From contig HG799473.1 of assembly GCA_000531095.1 (NCBI GenBank), forward strand, positions 1 through 64,000: a stretch of DNA of 64,000 bases, in the 5' to 3' direction. A program made the position numbers and the translations under genes. Shown piece by piece: positions 63,637-64,000 of the stretch. Below the pieces are notes generated by a model. That model worked only from the letters and a program-made list of their open reading frames with translations, was not told the DNA's origin and searched no databases. This DNA is from Gemmata massiliana (GTDB taxonomy: Bacteria > Planctomycetota > Planctomycetia > Gemmatales > Gemmataceae). Position 1 is the stretch's first letter; each line of letters begins with the position of its first letter.

Positions 63637-64000
63637 TCAGTAGGCCGGGCGGGTGACCGGCCCCTCGTCGCTCAACAGCCCGTGGAAGTCCGCAGCATAC
63701 AGGACGTGCCGGACGTCACGTGACTTCCCGTCCACCGCGATCGTGCGGTTCATTAACCGGACCCCGTGGCTGTAGTCGACGTACTTCTCCCCGTGGACGA
63801 TGGTAAGCGGTTGGATCGGCTTCCCGTCCGCCTTGTGCCACCCGTAGATGGCGACCCGGTTCGGCTTCTCGGCCAGCCGGTTCGATACCACGACGTCCTT
63901 TTTGGTACCTGCGACCAGCGCGCCGAGCTTCTGGCCCGCTCGCTGTTCCTCAATGAGCGCGTTGTGTCGGGCGAACGTCGCAGAAGACTCCCGGTCCTCG
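63637..64000 (-). CDS. Hypothetical protein, partial (runs off right edge)
   Basis: The minus strand is open from base 64000 to the TGA ending at 63637, 120 codons: SSATFARHNALIEEQRAGQK, then GALVAGTKKDVVVSNRLAEK, then RVAIYGWHKADGKPIQPL, HGEKYVDYSHGVRLMNRTIA, and HVLYAADFHGLLSDEGPVTR. Its start lies outside the window. Some planctomycete proteins of unknown function share the GALVAGxKKDVV and HGVRLM pattern. No catalytic assignment is possible from this part. Confidence 0.65.
   Translation of the reverse strand, partial: EDRESSATFARHNALIEEQRAGQKLGALVAGTKKDVVVSNRLAEKPNRVAIYGWHKADGKPIQPLTIVHGEKYVDYSHGVRLMNRTIAVDGKSRDVRHVLYAADFHGLLSDEGPVTRPAY

Overview
The window is high-GC DNA from a planctomycete, almost certainly a member of the Gemmataceae (Gemmata or a close relative). 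The reasons are: several copies of a Gemmata-type paralogous protein whose N-terminus starts MTEAEWLACEDP (resembling the TIGR02996 repeat-companion domain); a DUF1559 pseudopilin-like protein; a DUF1549/DUF1553 cytochrome protein paired with a DUF1501 protein; two ECF sigma factors fused to a transmembrane segment and an exported domain; a PEP-CTERM protein; and LRR proteins. No rRNA, tRNA or CRISPR array was recognised.

Region 1-20.6 kb is accessory and repeat-rich. It holds a left-edge ISKra4-like fragment, an IS4/IS701-like transposase, a complete ISKra4-like element with an exact 8-bp target duplication that splits a Gemmata-family gene, and two sigma factors. It also holds a SMI1/KNR4 protein, a TlpA-like thioredoxin, a DUF1559 protein and six genes plus two remnants of the Gemmata paralog family; one further copy lies at 62.1 kb. 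Between them lie dispersed palindromes (TTTCACCGCAGAGGGC type), a GCTAACATT double-motif repeat and ISKra4 remnants. Two elements at 11.0-11.3 and 12.9-13.1 kb fold like retron msr-msd RNAs but have no reverse transcriptase nearby.

Region 20.6-47 kb is mostly ordinary chromosome: PIG-L deacetylase, a PLP enzyme of the D-threonine aldolase/D-serine dehydratase type, sdhCA without sdhB, a quinone-oxidoreductase-like MDR, cardiolipin synthase, an FHA-GGDEF diguanylate cyclase and large exported proteins. It continues with LarB, the DUF1549-DUF1501 pair, membrane-anchored MsrA, an XRE regulator, a Kef-type antiporter, a DHH phosphoesterase, SppA, a DksA-type zinc-finger protein and an HtrA protease.

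Region 47-64 kb has gltB, a GNAT/Ala-rich gene pair, SelO, a sialate O-acetylesterase/SGNH hydrolase, a parallel beta-helix protein, another intact Gemmata-family paralog, a PEP-CTERM protein and a partial gene at the right edge.

Data quality matters here. An exact 34-bp loxP site splits gltB, and a degenerate loxP-like block flanked by a 61-bp duplication splits a family gene. Both look like unremoved mate-pair linker from 454 paired-end sequencing. Several apparent frameshifts sit at homopolymer runs, which fits the same technology. These genes are probably intact in the living cell.
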